A stretch of 64,000 bases of DNA from Caulobacteraceae bacterium (GCA_016703335.1 JADJCG010000008.1:1-64000); one strand, 5' to 3'. Positions 34,665 to 45,084 are shown, counted from the first letter of the stretch. The notes: a model not told the origin generated them from the letters alone. Program-made: numbers and translations.

Positions 34665-35983
34665 TGGCCGCTCAACCGAAGCATCGCGAGCAAGATCACG
34701 CTGAAGAACTCCGTATGGCGCCGCTCGTCGCGTCGCTCGACGTCGGCGTTTCCAAAACTGTGTGCCTAGCCTCGCGCCGCGATCCCGTGCTCGAGATGCA
34801 CCCGGAGCGTCCGCTGCGCGTGCTGGGTGTCGGACACCAAACCGCGCCAGCGATCGCTAGCGGCAAGCCGGCTGATTTCGACGCCTGCGCGCGTGCGATC
34901 GAAGTTGCGATCAACGAAGCCGCCGCGATGGCTGGCGCGCCAGTCGGCCGCGTTGTCGCTTCGTATTCCGGCCCAGGCCTCAGCTCGCAAATCGTCCGCG
35001 GCGCCGCACGCGTCAAAGGCGCTGCGATCTCGCACCGCGATATTGAAAACGCCATCGACGAAGCGATGAAGGCGGCGCCTGCGCCGCAACGTTCGTTTAT
35101 CCACGTCGAGCCGCTGCGCTACATGATCGACGACGGCGAGGGCATCCCTGATCCGCTCGGCATGCCGGGCAAGATGCTGGCAGTCGAAGCCTGTGTCGTG
35201 ACCGCGCCAACCGAAGCGATGAACGCACTGAAGGCGTGCATCCGCGAAGCGGGCGCCGAGGTCGAAGACATTATCGCTGGGCCGCAAGCCGCCGCGCTTT
35301 CGGCGCTGACGCAGGAAGAACGCGAAGAGGGCGCGCTGCTGATCGATCTGGGCGCCGGCGCGGTTGGCATCGCCGTCTATGCTGACGAAGCGCTCGTCCA
35401 CTGCGAAACCATTTCCTCTGGCGGCGTGCGCTTGACGCGCGACCTCGCCATGAAGCTGCAGACCACCTTCGCTGCCGCTGAGCGCGTGAAGTTGCACTTT
35501 GGCGCTGTCGGCAACGCCTGCGATCCGCGCGAAGCGGTGTCCGCGCCGAAGCTCGGCATGGATGGCCGTCTCGAAGCCGCCACCACACTGCGCGGCGTGA
35601 TCTCCGATACGCTGAGCCCGCGCGTCTATGAAATGCTTCTCGCTGTGCGCGATCGCTTGGCGCGCGCAGGCTTCGCGGGTGGCGAAGGTCCGCAACGCGC
35701 TGTCATCGTCGGCGGCGGCGCACTGATCCCAGGCGTGCGCGAACTCGCGGCTGAAGCGCTCGGCATGCCGGTGCGTGTTGGCCGTCCGCTTGAGCTTTGC
35801 GGTTTCGACCACGGCGAAGCTGGTCCGGCTTACGCCGTCGCTGCGGGCCTTCTGCGTCATCGTCTCGATAGCGGCGACATCGAAGCCGTCGACGGCGACT
35901 TCCAACCATCCCTCGCGCACATCGGCGCATCTATGCGAAACGCCGTGCACGGTATGTGGAATTGGCTGCGCGAAAACTTCTAA
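34664..35983 (+). CDS. ftsA: Cell division protein FtsA (actin fold)
   Basis: An intact 439-residue actin-like ATPase. Phosphate-1 motif VASLDVGVSKTVCL, the FtsA-specific 1C region around SYSGPGLSSQIVRGAA, phosphate-2 LLIDLGAGAVGIAVY, the SSGGVRLTRDLA block and the adenosine motif VIVGGGALIPGV are visible. The C-terminus VHGMWNWLRENF is the amphipathic membrane-targeting helix that tethers FtsZ to the inner membrane. It is translationally coupled to ftsQ. A lipoprotein gene, unusually, separates it from ftsZ. Confidence 0.96.
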   Translation: MAAQPKHREQDHAEELRMAPLVASLDVGVSKTVCLASRRDPVLEMHPERPLRVLGVGHQTAPAIASGKPADFDACARAIEVAINEAAAMAGAPVGRVVASYSGPGLSSQIVRGAARVKGAAISHRDIENAIDEAMKAAPAPQRSFIHVEPLRYMIDDGEGIPDPLGMPGKMLAVEACVVTAPTEAMNALKACIREAGAEVEDIIAGPQAAALSALTQEEREEGALLIDLGAGAVGIAVYADEALVHCETISSGGVRLTRDLAMKLQTTFAAAERVKLHFGAVGNACDPREAVSAPKLGMDGRLEAATTLRGVISDTLSPRVYEMLLAVRDRLARAGFAGGEGPQRAVIVGGGALIPGVRELAAEALGMPVRVGRPLELCGFDHGEAGPAYAVAAGLLRHRLDSGDIEAVDGDFQPSLAHIGASMRNAVHGMWNWLRENF

Positions 35984-36050
35984 CCGGCGTGTCTCCGCTG
36001 CAATTCTAACGTGATCGACATCCAACCTCCGAGTCTCGGAGGAGGGAAAG

Positions 36051-36377
36051 ATGCGCGTTGCGTTTGGACTTGTTGGTTTGGCGTTGTCGGTGCTAGCCAT
36101 CGGCGCTTGCGACGAGCCGCACTACAAAGACGCCGACGCTGTCACCTGCATGGCGTATCTCGCGCTGCAGAGCACGGCCGTCACTGAAGGCCGAATGACC
36201 GGCGACGCGACCGCGCTCGACACCGCCGCCGCCGCGTGGCGTTCGCTGGCTGAGCAGAAATACACCGCCGACGAACTCGCCCAATACTTCGCCAGCAGCG
36301 TCGCGGTATTCGACGACATCGCGGTCTCCGATCTGGAGCAGATATCGACCGCCTGTCTGGCCCAGGCGCCGATCTAG
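36051..36377 (+). CDS. Small lipoprotein between ftsA and ftsZ
   Basis: A 108-residue product with a strong GGAGGAGGG ribosome-binding site before ATG 36051. The signal peptide ends in lipobox IGAC (LAIGACDEP). The mature helical part (VTCMAYLALQSTAVTEGRM, DELAQYFASSVAVFDDIA) contains two further Cys (VTCM, STACLA). No recognised domain. Its place within the division cluster suggests co-expression with ftsZ or ftsA, but no function can be given. Confidence 0.65.
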   Translation: MRVAFGLVGLALSVLAIGACDEPHYKDADAVTCMAYLALQSTAVTEGRMTGDATALDTAAAAWRSLAEQKYTADELAQYFASSVAVFDDIAVSDLEQISTACLAQAPI

Positions 36378-36457
36378 CTAATTGCGTCGTTTTCCCCAGG
36401 CCATGGGTGCTTTTGGCCGTTGCGGCGCCGCAAAAGCGCCGCTTCGATTTCCAACAC

Positions 36458-36472
36458 TTAACGAATGCTTAA
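36458..36472 (+). promoter_or_regulatory. CtrA box upstream of ftsZ
   Basis: A perfect TTAA-N7-TTAA match (spacer cgaatgc) lies 69 bases upstream of the ftsZ ATG, in a sequence otherwise rich in G and C. In Caulobacter, CtrA represses ftsZ in swarmer cells. The site fits that cell-cycle control here. DNA binding is not shown. Confidence 0.7.
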
Positions 36473-36540
36473 ACGCCGTCGCCGACGGTGCAGTGCGAGC
36501 GTGGGCGAATCGTGAGAATCGGTCGCCTCTGGAGCGGGTA

Positions 36541-37909
36541 ATGAGTCAGTACAGCGCGCCGACAATTCACGACTTGAAGCCACGTATCGTGGTCTTCGGC
36601 GTTGGCGGCGCCGGCGGTAACGCCGTGAACAACATGATGGACGCCCGCTTACAGGGCGTTGAGTTCGTGGTCGCCAACACCGACGCGCAGGCGCTGACGC
36701 GCGCCCGCACGCCAAACCGCATCCAACTCGGCCATTCCATTACCGAAGGCCTTGGCGCTGGCGCCCGCCCGGAAGTGGGGCAGGCTGCCGCCCAAGAGAG
36801 CCAGCCGGAGATCATCGAGTTCCTCGAAGGCGCGCACATGGTGTTCGTCGCTGCTGGTATGGGCGGCGGCACGGGCACGGGCGCAGCGCCGGTCATCGCG
36901 CGCACGGCGCGCGAGCGCGGCATCCTGACGATCGCCGTCGTCACCAAGCCGTTCCACTTTGAAGGCCAGCGCCGCATGCAGCTCGCGGAAGCGGGCGTGC
37001 AGGAATTGCGCAAGCATGTCGACACGCTGATCGTCATTCCGAACCAAAATCTGTTCCGCGTCGCTAACGAGCGCACGACGTTCGCCGAAGCGTTCCAGCT
37101 GGCGGACCAAGTGCTCTACTCGGGCGTCCGCGGCGTCACCGATCTCATGGTCATGCCGGGCCTGATCAACCTCGACTTCGCTGACGTCCGCACCGTGATG
37201 GCCGAGATGGGCACTGCGATGATGGGCACGGGCGAAGCGTTCGGCCCTAACCGCGCGCTTGATGCCGCACACGGCGCCATGGCCAATCCGCTGCTCGACA
37301 TCGTCTCGATGCGCGGCGCCAAGGGCGTGCTGATCAACATCACCGGCGGCTTCGACATGACGCTGTACGAAGTCGATCAGGCCGCGAACGAAATCCGCGC
37401 CGAAGTCGACGCCAACGCCAACATCATCCTGGGCTCGACGTTCGACGAGCAGCTCGAAGGCAAGATCCGTGTGTCGGTGGTCGCGACTGGCATCGATGAC
37501 GAAGCCATCATCGCGCAAAACACGGTTGTTGAACCCGCGCGCCGCGCCGCTGAAACGACGCCGCGCCGTCCGGTTGTGCGCCGCGCGCGGACGTCCGCGC
37601 GATCCGCCGCCGCGTCCGATGCGCGAACCGGCCTACGATGAACCGCGCCCGAGCTTTGCCAACGACATCGAACCGGAACGTCGTGCGCCGCCGCAACAGC
37701 AGCCTGCGAAGAGTGGCGGCGGTTTCTCGATGTTCGGTTGGAAGAAACCCGAGCCGCGCGATGACGAACCGCGAGAGTTCAATCTCGATGCGCCGGACCC
37801 GGATATCGAAACGCCGCGCCGCTCGCGCGACGAAGCTGCGCGTGATCCTTCGCTCGACGAAGAGCTGGAAATCCCGGCTTTCCTCCGCCGGCAGATGAAC
37901 CCGCGCTAA
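36541..37909 (+). CDS. ftsZ: Cell division GTPase FtsZ (frameshift in the C-terminal linker)
   Basis: FtsZ polymerises into the Z ring. The ATG at 36541 follows the CtrA box. The tubulin signature GMGGGTGTGAAPVIA, the N-terminal VFGVGGAGGNAVNNM and the catalytic T7 loop GLINLDFADVRTVM are intact. The ordered core runs through about residue 320. Near 37590 the frame shifts in the disordered linker. The correct frame gives PMREPAYDEPRPSF, a Gly-rich SGGGFSMFGWKK segment, and the conserved C-terminal peptide EELEIPAFLRRQMN that binds FtsA and other partners. The corrected length is about 455 residues. Confidence 0.95.
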
Positions 37910-37913
37910 CGCG

Positions 37914-39624
37914 CTAGCCGCCCCAGAGCTTCTTACGTAACGCCGCTTCGCGATCGGTGAGCGCGCCGCCGCGTGCGAGTTCGTCGAAGCGCTCGAGCGC
38001 CGCGCGCCGATGCGCTTCCGCGCCTGGGCCGCCAGCGCCGGCTAGATGGCTTTCAACGATTGCGCAAAAGCGCATGCCCTCAAGGTCATCGGGCTCAAAG
38101 AGGCGGAAGGCCAGCGCAAGCTCATCTTCCCACGCGCCGCGCGCCGCATCGAGATCGCCAATCGCCTGCGCCGCAAGGCCGAGTCGCTCGAGCGCAACCG
38201 CCAGCGCATGCGCGGCGACGCGATCGTCCGGTTTGGCTTCCATGAGCGCCAGCCGGATCGCCGCGCTCTCATTGAATACCGCGCGGGCCGTTGCGTTCTC
38301 GTTGGCTTCAAGCGCCGCATCGCCTTGCTTTAACAACGCTGCCGCAAATCCACGCGCCTGCCGCGTATCATCGCGCGCGCTCATACGCCATGCGGCGCAT
38401 TTCAACTGCGCGCGCGAATGCATCGAGTGGAGACTGCCGTCCGGCGCGCGCAATCTCTCCGATCCGGTCCCAGCACGCGGACGCATCCGCAAGCCATGCC
38501 GCGTTTGCATCTTGCGTCGAGGCAAATCGCTCGGCTTGCGCGCGCGCTTCGTTCGCGGCTTCGCGCGCAACAGCAAGCTCGCCTGCGCGCAGAGCGTGGT
38601 CGACCTGATCGAGGAGGGTATGCACGAGAAACCGCGCAGGCGTTTCCGCCGACCGGTTTGGTGCGCATAATTGCTCCGCCAGCGAACGCGCTTGCGTCAT
38701 GGATTCTGCGGCCGCCGTGTTGTCGCCAAGCGCCGCCCGCAGCGCCGCGCGCACGCGCCAAGTTCCGGCGAGCGCCCAGCTTTCGCGCGGATCTCTTGCG
38801 GCGAGCCGCAGTCGCGCCTGCAACGATCTGTCCATCGCATCGCGCGCCGCGTCCGGTGCGCCGCGCGCGTAGTCCGCCTCCGCCGCTAGCGCCCACGCAT
38901 CAGAAAGGACGGCGCGCCAATGCGGCTCGCTTGTCTCCGTCACGCTCAGCGCTTCGTAGCGGCCGATCGCTTCGCGAAAGCGGCGGCGCGCGGAAGAGGG
39001 CTGGTTCGCGTCGAGTTCGAGCGCGCCTAGGCGCAGCTCAGCGTCCGCGATGTCGGCCGCCATCTCCGGCGTTTCGCCGATTTGCGCCGCAGCAGCGCGC
39101 AGCATCGTCAGCGAGCCTTCTGCGCCTGTCTTTGCGCGCGCGAAATCGCCGACGCTGGCGTCGAGTTCAGCGATACGGCCGCGCGCGCGCGCGTACCAGC
39201 GTGCTGCGTGCGGATCGCTCCGATTGGCGTCGAGCGCTGTGTCAGCGAGTTTGAGCGCCTGCATGTAGGCGTTTCGCGCCTCGTTGGTGGCGCCATCGGC
39301 GCGGGCGACGTCACCCAGCAGGTATGCCGCGCGTGCCTTGGCCGCCGGAGGCGCGCCGCTCGCGAGGAGGGCGGCCGCCTCAGACTTGGCCGCCTCTAGG
39401 TCGCCGGCCTCCGCCGCCATGCGGGCCAAACCGAGCCGCGGAGCGGGATCCAGAGGGGCCAATTGCACCGCGAAAGCCAGCGCTTGACGGGCGCGCGCTG
39501 GGTCCGATTGTTCCCACAACGCTGCTGCCCGCCGGGCCGCCAGCGACGCGCCCGGTCCACCGGCTTGCGCTGCCGTCCACAAGACCTCGGCGTCCGGTCC
39601 GATTGGCCCACCAGTTTCCGTCAT
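37914..39624 (-). CDS. Large TPR/helical-repeat protein (frameshifted)
   Basis: Reads on the opposite strand between ftsZ and lpxC. The start at 39624 gives a 418-residue first part of Ala/Arg-rich helical pairs (ARQALAFAVQLAPLDPAPRL, GDLEAAKSEAAALLASG, GALELDANQPSSARRRFREA) typical of tetratricopeptide repeats. Near 38385 the frame changes, and the second part continues ARGFAAALLKQGDAALEANE and VALERLGLAAQAIGDLDAAR to 37914. The full protein is about 565 residues with no signal peptide. TPR proteins are scaffolds; the binding partner is unknown. Confidence 0.75.
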
Positions 39625-39764
39625 TATTTCAGTTACTTAATTCCGTATGGTAAACCGTCACAAACCGTAACCCAACGTGTTTTGTCCGCCCGGGAACTCG
39701 TTTGATACACCAAGTGTCGGGTCGGGGGGCCCAAAGTCCTGCTGAGGGACGAGAGGTAGCATCT

Positions 39765-40691
39765 GTGCGTCGTCAACAGACCATAGCAGGTCCGGCCATG
39801 TGCGCGGGCGTCGGAGTGCATTCCGGGTCCCATGTGCGCATGGTGCTTAGCCCGGCGCCAGTGGATACCGGCATCGTGTTCGTTCGTTCGGACGTCCGCG
39901 GTGTGTCGTCGAACTCCATCGCCGCCCATGCTGACAGCGTCTCTGAGACACGCAACTGTACCACGATCCGCAACGCTTCGGGCGTTGAACTGGCGACCAT
40001 CGAACACTTGATGTCCGCCTGCGCTGGCCTCGGCATCGACAACCTCATCGTTGAGGTGGACGGCCCGGAAGTGCCGATCCTCGACGGTTCGTCTGCGCAA
40101 TTCGTGCAAGTTCTGCTGAACGCCGGTCTGAAGCAGCAGCAAACCACGCGCCAGGTGATCAAAATTCTTGAGCCGATCGAAGTCCGCATGGGCTCGAAAA
40201 GCGCGGCTCTGCTGCCGTCTGAGGGCTATGACGGCCTCGATATGGACGTGACCATCCGCTTCGCCGATGCCGCCATCGGCACGCAGCGCCGCCGCGTTCA
40301 TCTCTCGCCAGAAACGTTCCTGAACGAGATCGCTGACGCGCGTACGTTCGGCTTCCTCGCTGACGTCGAAACGATGCGCGCTGCTGGCCTCGGCTTGGGC
40401 GCCTCGATGGCCAACGCGGTCGTCGTCGACTCTGGCCGCGTTGTGAACCCGGAAGGACTTCGCTTCGACGACGAATTTGTGCGCCATAAGATGCTCGACG
40501 CGGTGGGCGATCTTTCGCTCGCGGGCGCGCCGATTTGTGGCCGCTTTGTGGCGGATCAGCCTGGTCACGCCCTCAACGCCCGCCTCGTGCGTGCGCTGCT
40601 GGACACCCCGGAAGCGTGGTGCTGGGAGCACGGCGAAGCGCCGGAAACCGCGCGCGAAGCCCAGCCCGCCCTGGCTGCCGCAGCCCGCTGA
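39765..40691 (+). CDS. lpxC: UDP-3-O-acyl-N-acetylglucosamine deacetylase
   Basis: An intact zinc enzyme that commits to lipid A synthesis. GTG at 39765 follows a GAGAGG ribosome-binding site and gives RRQQTIAGPAMCAGVGVHSG. Zn ligands lie in LATIEHLMSACAGLGIDN (first His) and the later HKMLDAVGDLSLAG (His and Asp). VDGPEVPILDGSSAQF, EIADARTFGFLADVE and QPGHALNARLVRAL (catalytic-loop His) complete the family set. It follows a convergent TPR gene and is next to bamD, as in many Gram-negatives. Confidence 0.97.
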   Translation: MRRQQTIAGPAMCAGVGVHSGSHVRMVLSPAPVDTGIVFVRSDVRGVSSNSIAAHADSVSETRNCTTIRNASGVELATIEHLMSACAGLGIDNLIVEVDGPEVPILDGSSAQFVQVLLNAGLKQQQTTRQVIKILEPIEVRMGSKSAALLPSEGYDGLDMDVTIRFADAAIGTQRRRVHLSPETFLNEIADARTFGFLADVETMRAAGLGLGASMANAVVVDSGRVVNPEGLRFDDEFVRHKMLDAVGDLSLAGAPICGRFVADQPGHALNARLVRALLDTPEAWCWEHGEAPETAREAQPALAAAAR

Positions 40692-40803
40692 TATCACTGC
40701 CCACACGCCACAGCCGCAGGCGCTTTGCGCCGCGCCATGGTTCCTGTATCAGCGGTTCGCTACCCGCTTCGCGCGGGTCCTGAGCAATAAGAGGCCCGGC
40801 AGA

Positions 40804-41658
40804 ATGACACCTCGGAAACTTCAGCTCTCCCAGGCTCTCGCACTTGCCCTGCTTGCCGGCAGCGTCTCGGCTTGCGCCAGCGGCGGCGTGCGTGAACGCG
40901 AAAATGTTCAGTACGTCGATGAGCCGGCCACGCTGCTCTACAATCGCGCCGCAGACGCGCTCGATCGCGGCCGCTACCCGCGCGCGATTACGATGTTCGA
41001 GGAAGTCGAGCGCCAGCACCCGTATTCGTCATGGGCGCGCCGCGCGATGCTCATGGAAGCTTACACGCACTATCAAGCGCAGGCGTATGACGACTCCATC
41101 GAAGATGCGCAGCGCTTCATCTCTCTGCACCCGGGCAACTCCGATGCTCCGTATGCCTACTATCTGATCGCGATTTGCCACTTCGAGCGCATTATGGACG
41201 TGGGCCGCGATCAGGGCACGACCGAGCGTGCGCTTGCCGCGTTGAACGATGTCGTCCGCCGCTATCCTGACAGCCCGTATGCGCGCGACTCTCGCTTGAA
41301 GCTGGACATGGTCTACGATCAACTCGCGGGCAAAGAGATGGCGATCGGCCGCTTCTATCTTGAGCGCGATCAACACCTCGCCGCGATCAACCGCTTCCGC
41401 AATGTGATCGAGAACGAGAACTTCCAACGCACGACGCACGTGCCGGAAGCTCTGCATCGCCTGGTCGAATCCTATCTCTCGGTCGGCATGACCGAAGAAG
41501 CGCAGCGAATGGCCTCCATCCTCGGCTATAACTTCCCAGGCAGCGAATGGTATCAGCGCACGTATGCGCTGATGACCGAAGAGGGCGTTGCCCCCGTCGC
41601 CGTCGAAGAAGCTGAGCGCCGCGGCTGGCTCCGCCGCACGTTCGGCCGGGTGCTGTAA
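40804..41658 (+). CDS. bamD: Outer membrane assembly lipoprotein BamD
   Basis: A 284-residue lipoprotein of the BAM complex. The start at 40804 gives signal peptide and lipobox VSAC (LLAGSVSACASGG). Five TPR-like repeats follow: LYNRAADALDRGRYPRAITM, FEEVERQHPYSSWARRAML, AYDDSIEDAQRFISLHPGN, a loop with DQGTTERALAALNDVVRRYP, and QHLAAINRFRNVIENENFQR. All are hallmarks of BamD (ComL/YfiO). The position after lpxC is usual for alphaproteobacteria; recN, often next, is absent, and ligA follows at once. Confidence 0.95.
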   Translation: MTPRKLQLSQALALALLAGSVSACASGGVRERENVQYVDEPATLLYNRAADALDRGRYPRAITMFEEVERQHPYSSWARRAMLMEAYTHYQAQAYDDSIEDAQRFISLHPGNSDAPYAYYLIAICHFERIMDVGRDQGTTERALAALNDVVRRYPDSPYARDSRLKLDMVYDQLAGKEMAIGRFYLERDQHLAAINRFRNVIENENFQRTTHVPEALHRLVESYLSVGMTEEAQRMASILGYNFPGSEWYQRTYALMTEEGVAPVAVEEAERRGWLRRTFGRVL

Positions 41659-41680
41659 GCTCCTCGCCAGGGGGAGAGCC

Positions 41681-44020
41681 GTGAGCGATAAGGCTGTCGA
41701 TAAGCTGAGCGAAAAGGAAGCCGCGGCCGAACTCGAACGGCTTGCTGCTGAAATCGCGCGCCACGACAAGCTCTATTATACGAAAGACGCGCCCGAACTC
41801 ACGGACGCAGAATACGACAAGCTCCGCAAACGCAACACCGCAATCGAAGCGCGCTTCCCGACGCTCGTGCGTGAAGACAGCCCATCGACCAATGTGGGCG
41901 CGGCGCCTGCGGAGAAGTTCGGCAAAGTCCGCCACGCCGTACCGATGCTTTCGCTCGACAACGCGTTCGATGCGGAAGATGCGAACGCGTTCGTCGCCAA
42001 GGTGCAGCGTTTCCTCAATCTCGATACGCCGCCGATCATCACTGCTGAGCCGAAGATCGACGGCCTGTCAGCATCGCTGCGCTACGAAAATGGCAAGTTC
42101 GTGCAAGGCGCTACGCGCGGCGATGGCCGCGAAGGCGAAGACGTCACCGCCAACTTGCGCACTATCGCCGATATCCCGCACGCGATCAAAGGCGCGCCCG
42201 CGGTGCTGGAAGTGCGCGGCGAAGTTTACATGGAGAAGGCGGCGTTCGCGAAAATGAATGCTGGCCTCGAAGCGGCAGGCAAGCAGACGTACGTCAATCC
42301 ACGCAACAGCGCAGCAGGCGCGTTGCGTCAGCTTGATCCGAAAATCACCGCGTCGCGTCCGCTGCGCTTCTTTGCGCACGGTTGGGGTGAGCTAAGCGAG
42401 CCACTTGCAGAGACGCAGTACGATAGCGTGCAGCGCCTAGAGAAGCTCGGCTTCCCACTGGCGGGCATCAAGCGCGCGAAAAACGCCGAGGAATTGCTGG
42501 CGATCTATAACGGCATTTTGGCGGGCCGCGAGAAGCTTGCGTATGAGATCGACGGCGTCGTTTACAAAGTCGACATGCTCTCATTGCAGCAGCGCCTTGG
42601 CTTTGTGTCGCGCAGCCCGCGCTGGGCGATCGCGCACAAATTCGCTGCTGAACAACAAACGACAACGCTTGACGGCATCGACATCCAAGTTGGCCGCACA
42701 GGCGCGCTGACGCCCGTTGGACGCCTCAAGCCGGTTTTCGTCGGTGGCGTCACGGTTACCAACGTCACGCTGCACAACGCCGACTACATCCGAGGCGTCG
42801 GCGCTGATGGCGGGCCGATCCGCGGTGGCAAGGATTTGCGTGTTGGCGACACGGTCGTCGTCCAGCGCGCCGGCGACGTGATTCCGCAGATCGTAGATGT
42901 GCTGTTGGAGAAGCGCACCAAAGGCGCGCGCAAGTATCAGTTTCCCGAACGCTGCCCGGTTTGCGACAGCCACGTTGCGCGCGAACTGGAGCCAGGCGAG
43001 GAGGGCGTCATCGCCCGCTGTACCGGTGGCCTCAACTGCCCGGCGCAAGCTGTTGAGCGGCTGATCCACTTCGTCGCGCGTCGCGCCATGGATATCGATG
43101 GCCTCGGTTCAAAGCAGATTGAAGAATTTTACGAACTCGGCTGGGTCAAAGAGCCGGCCGACATCTTCCGCCTGGCCGATCACCGTGATGAACTTATGGC
43201 GCGCGAAGGCTATGGCGAGAAAAGCGTCACCGGCCTGCTCGCCAGCATCGACGCGCGACGCGAACCCGAATTCGGCCGTTTCCTTTTCGGTCTCGGCATT
43301 CGCGACATCGGTGAAACGACAGCTGGCGTCATCGCGCGCCGCTTCGAAAGCTGGGCTGCGTTCGAAGAAGCCGTGAAGCGGCGGTGAAGGCGCGGCCGGG
43401 CGAAGCCTACGAAGCGCTTGAGCGTGTGCCTGGTGTTGGCGGCGGCGCGCGCGCCGCTGCTCGCTGCGTCCGAGCGCCGGCGCCGCGCCGGCATCGTTGA
43501 AGCAGGCGGACATGTTTGCCGGCGAAGGCGCCGAAGGTCAAAGGCGTCACGTCGAAGGCGTGGCAGGGCCTCACCGATGCGTTTGGCTCGCTCCCCGAAG
43601 CTATCGCCGCCATCAAAGCCGCAGCCAAGCAAGCACCCGGCGATGATTACATCGAACTTGGTCGCATCGACGGCGTCGGCCCGGTCGCCGCCGATCACCT
43701 CGTCGATTTCTTCGCCGAGAAACACAACACCGACGCGCTGAAGCGCTTGCTGAAGGAAGTGACGCCAAAGGATCAGCCGCGCGCCGCAACCTCAAGCAAA
43801 GTGTCAGGCCTCACAGTCGTCTTCACAGGCACGCTCGAAAAGATGACGCGACGAAGCCAAAGCGCGCGCCATCGCGCTTGGCGCCAAAGTCTCCGGCAGC
43901 GTATCGAAGAAGACCGATTTACTCGTCGCCGGCCCAGGCGCGGGCTCGAAGCTCGCGGAAGCGGAAAAGCACGGCGTCAAAGTCATCGACGAAGACGCCT
44001 GGATAAGACGCAGCAGCTAG
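41681..44020 (+). CDS. ligA: NAD+-dependent DNA ligase (frameshifted near the end)
   Basis: GTG at 41681 follows a GGGGAG ribosome-binding site. The Ia domain HDKLYYTKDAPELTDAEYDK, the adenylation lysine motif AEPKIDGLSASLRYENG, NPRNSAAGALRQLDP, the OB fold, the four-Cys zinc finger (CPVCDSHVA ... CTGGLNCPAQ), and the HhH motifs around DGLGSKQIEEFYELG are in one frame to about 43385. Then several indels follow. Correct-frame pieces are KAAVKARPGEAYEALERVPG, TSKAWQGLTDAFGSLPEAIA, LGRIDGVGPVAADHLVDFF and the BRCT end VSGLTVVFTGTLEKM, KTDLLVAGPGAGSKLAEAEK and DAWIRR. The total (about 779 codons) is longer than E. coli LigA (671), with an extra segment between HhH units. Confidence 0.94.
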
Positions 44021-44412
44021 CGTCCCATCGCGATCGCGGTGCCGAGGGTGTCGGCGTATTGCTGAAAACTGGTGATCTTGCCGTCCTTGACGCGAAACAC
44101 ATGCGCAAACTGCGCGCGCATCTTTTTGCCGGTGGCTTTGGAGGCGCCACCGTAGTGACCGAGCGAAACGATGGTGTCGCCGGCGTCGATGAGTTCATCG
44201 GAAATGGCAGTAAAGCCGTCCCAATCGTCGCCAATGCGCGCGAACACGCCGGTGAGAACGCTGTTCGGCCCGACGTGCGGATTGAGATCGGCGTAGGGGT
44301 AGTTCTCGGCTTCGTTCCAGACGATGTCCGGCGACATCGTCGCGAGCGCCGCGGGAATGTCGCCCTTGGCGAAAGCGGCATAGAGCGCCTTTACAGGTTC
44401 GATGCTGCTCAT
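44017..44412 (-). CDS. SnoaL-like (NTF2 fold) protein
   Basis: A 131-residue cone-shaped NTF2-like protein. PVKALYAAFAKGDIPAALAT, DIVWNEAENYPYADLNPHVG, WDGFTAISDELIDAGDTIVS and the C-terminal FRVKDGKITSFQQYADTLGT match the ketosteroid-isomerase-like pattern of the SnoaL family. Such proteins are usually small-molecule isomerases or binding proteins; the ligand is unknown. It overlaps the ligA stop by 4 bases and the next gene on its strand by 4. Confidence 0.85.
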   Translation of the reverse strand: MSSIEPVKALYAAFAKGDIPAALATMSPDIVWNEAENYPYADLNPHVGPNSVLTGVFARIGDDWDGFTAISDELIDAGDTIVSLGHYGGASKATGKKMRAQFAHVFRVKDGKITSFQQYADTLGTAIAMGR

Positions 44413-45073
44413 GCTGCTGCTCCTCGCGCTTTGCCGCGCAAATCCGTAAGCGCCGCCACGATGACGACGACGAGATAAATCGCCAGAATGGTCGCGCCGC
44501 TCGCGGCCTCAAGCGGGCCCTCCGGTTGCGGCGAGAGCATCGCTACGATCTGGAGCACTACCAAGAATCCGATGAAGGCGATCGCCGGCCACGCAAACCG
44601 TCCAAGGTCTTGCGGCTCGCCACCCAAGCTGCGCCGCAAATCGCGATGAGCCCAATCTCCACCGCTTGCTCGATGACCGGATAATTCCAAAGCGCCAAGC
44701 CGACACGCTCACCGCCTGGCCACAGCGCGAGATCAGGCCGATGCACCAGAAGATCGAGCAGCCAGTGCGAAAAGACCGTGAGCCCAACCGCCACGCTCGC
44801 CCACATCGGCAAGCGCAGCAGCACCATCACTAGCAGCGCCGCGCCAGCACTCCACGCTAACGCCGCAGGCAGCGAGTGCGTCCACGGCATGTAGTCGAGC
44901 ACCAATGTCGAGCCGGGAAGGCTCGGATCGACGCTCGCGTGCTCAACGCCGGTGATGATGAACGCCGACCAGCCGATGTCCACGAGTTGCGAAGCGGCGG
45001 CGAGCGTCCACATGGGCGCCTTCGGCTCGATGGCCTTCGCGGCCATCGCAGCTGCATAGTGGCCAACGAACAT
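44409..45073 (-). CDS. Membrane protein, DUF457/YdjM-like metal-dependent hydrolase (frameshifted)
   Basis: The start at 45073 gives FVGHYAAAMAAKAIEP, where the early GH and the later WTHSLPAALAW and FSHWLLDLLVHRPDL carry the histidines and aspartate typical of membrane-bound metal-dependent hydrolases of the DUF457 type. About four to five transmembrane helices follow. Near 44610 the frame changes; the C-terminal part IAFIGFLVVLQIVAMLSPQP and TILAIYLVVVIVAALTDLRG completes the membrane domain. Function in this family is unproven. Confidence 0.72.
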
Positions 45074-45084
45074 ATGCGCCTCCG

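Noticed and set aside
34766..36100. A 444-codon minus-strand open frame opposite ftsA
   Set aside because: It is an antisense shadow of ftsA; composition is unlike real proteins and it has no recognisable domain.
40763..40779. Small hairpin (cccgc-ttcg-gcggg type) between lpxC and bamD as a terminator
   Set aside because: The stem is short, has no T run, and the downstream bamD gene is co-directional; too weak to annotate.
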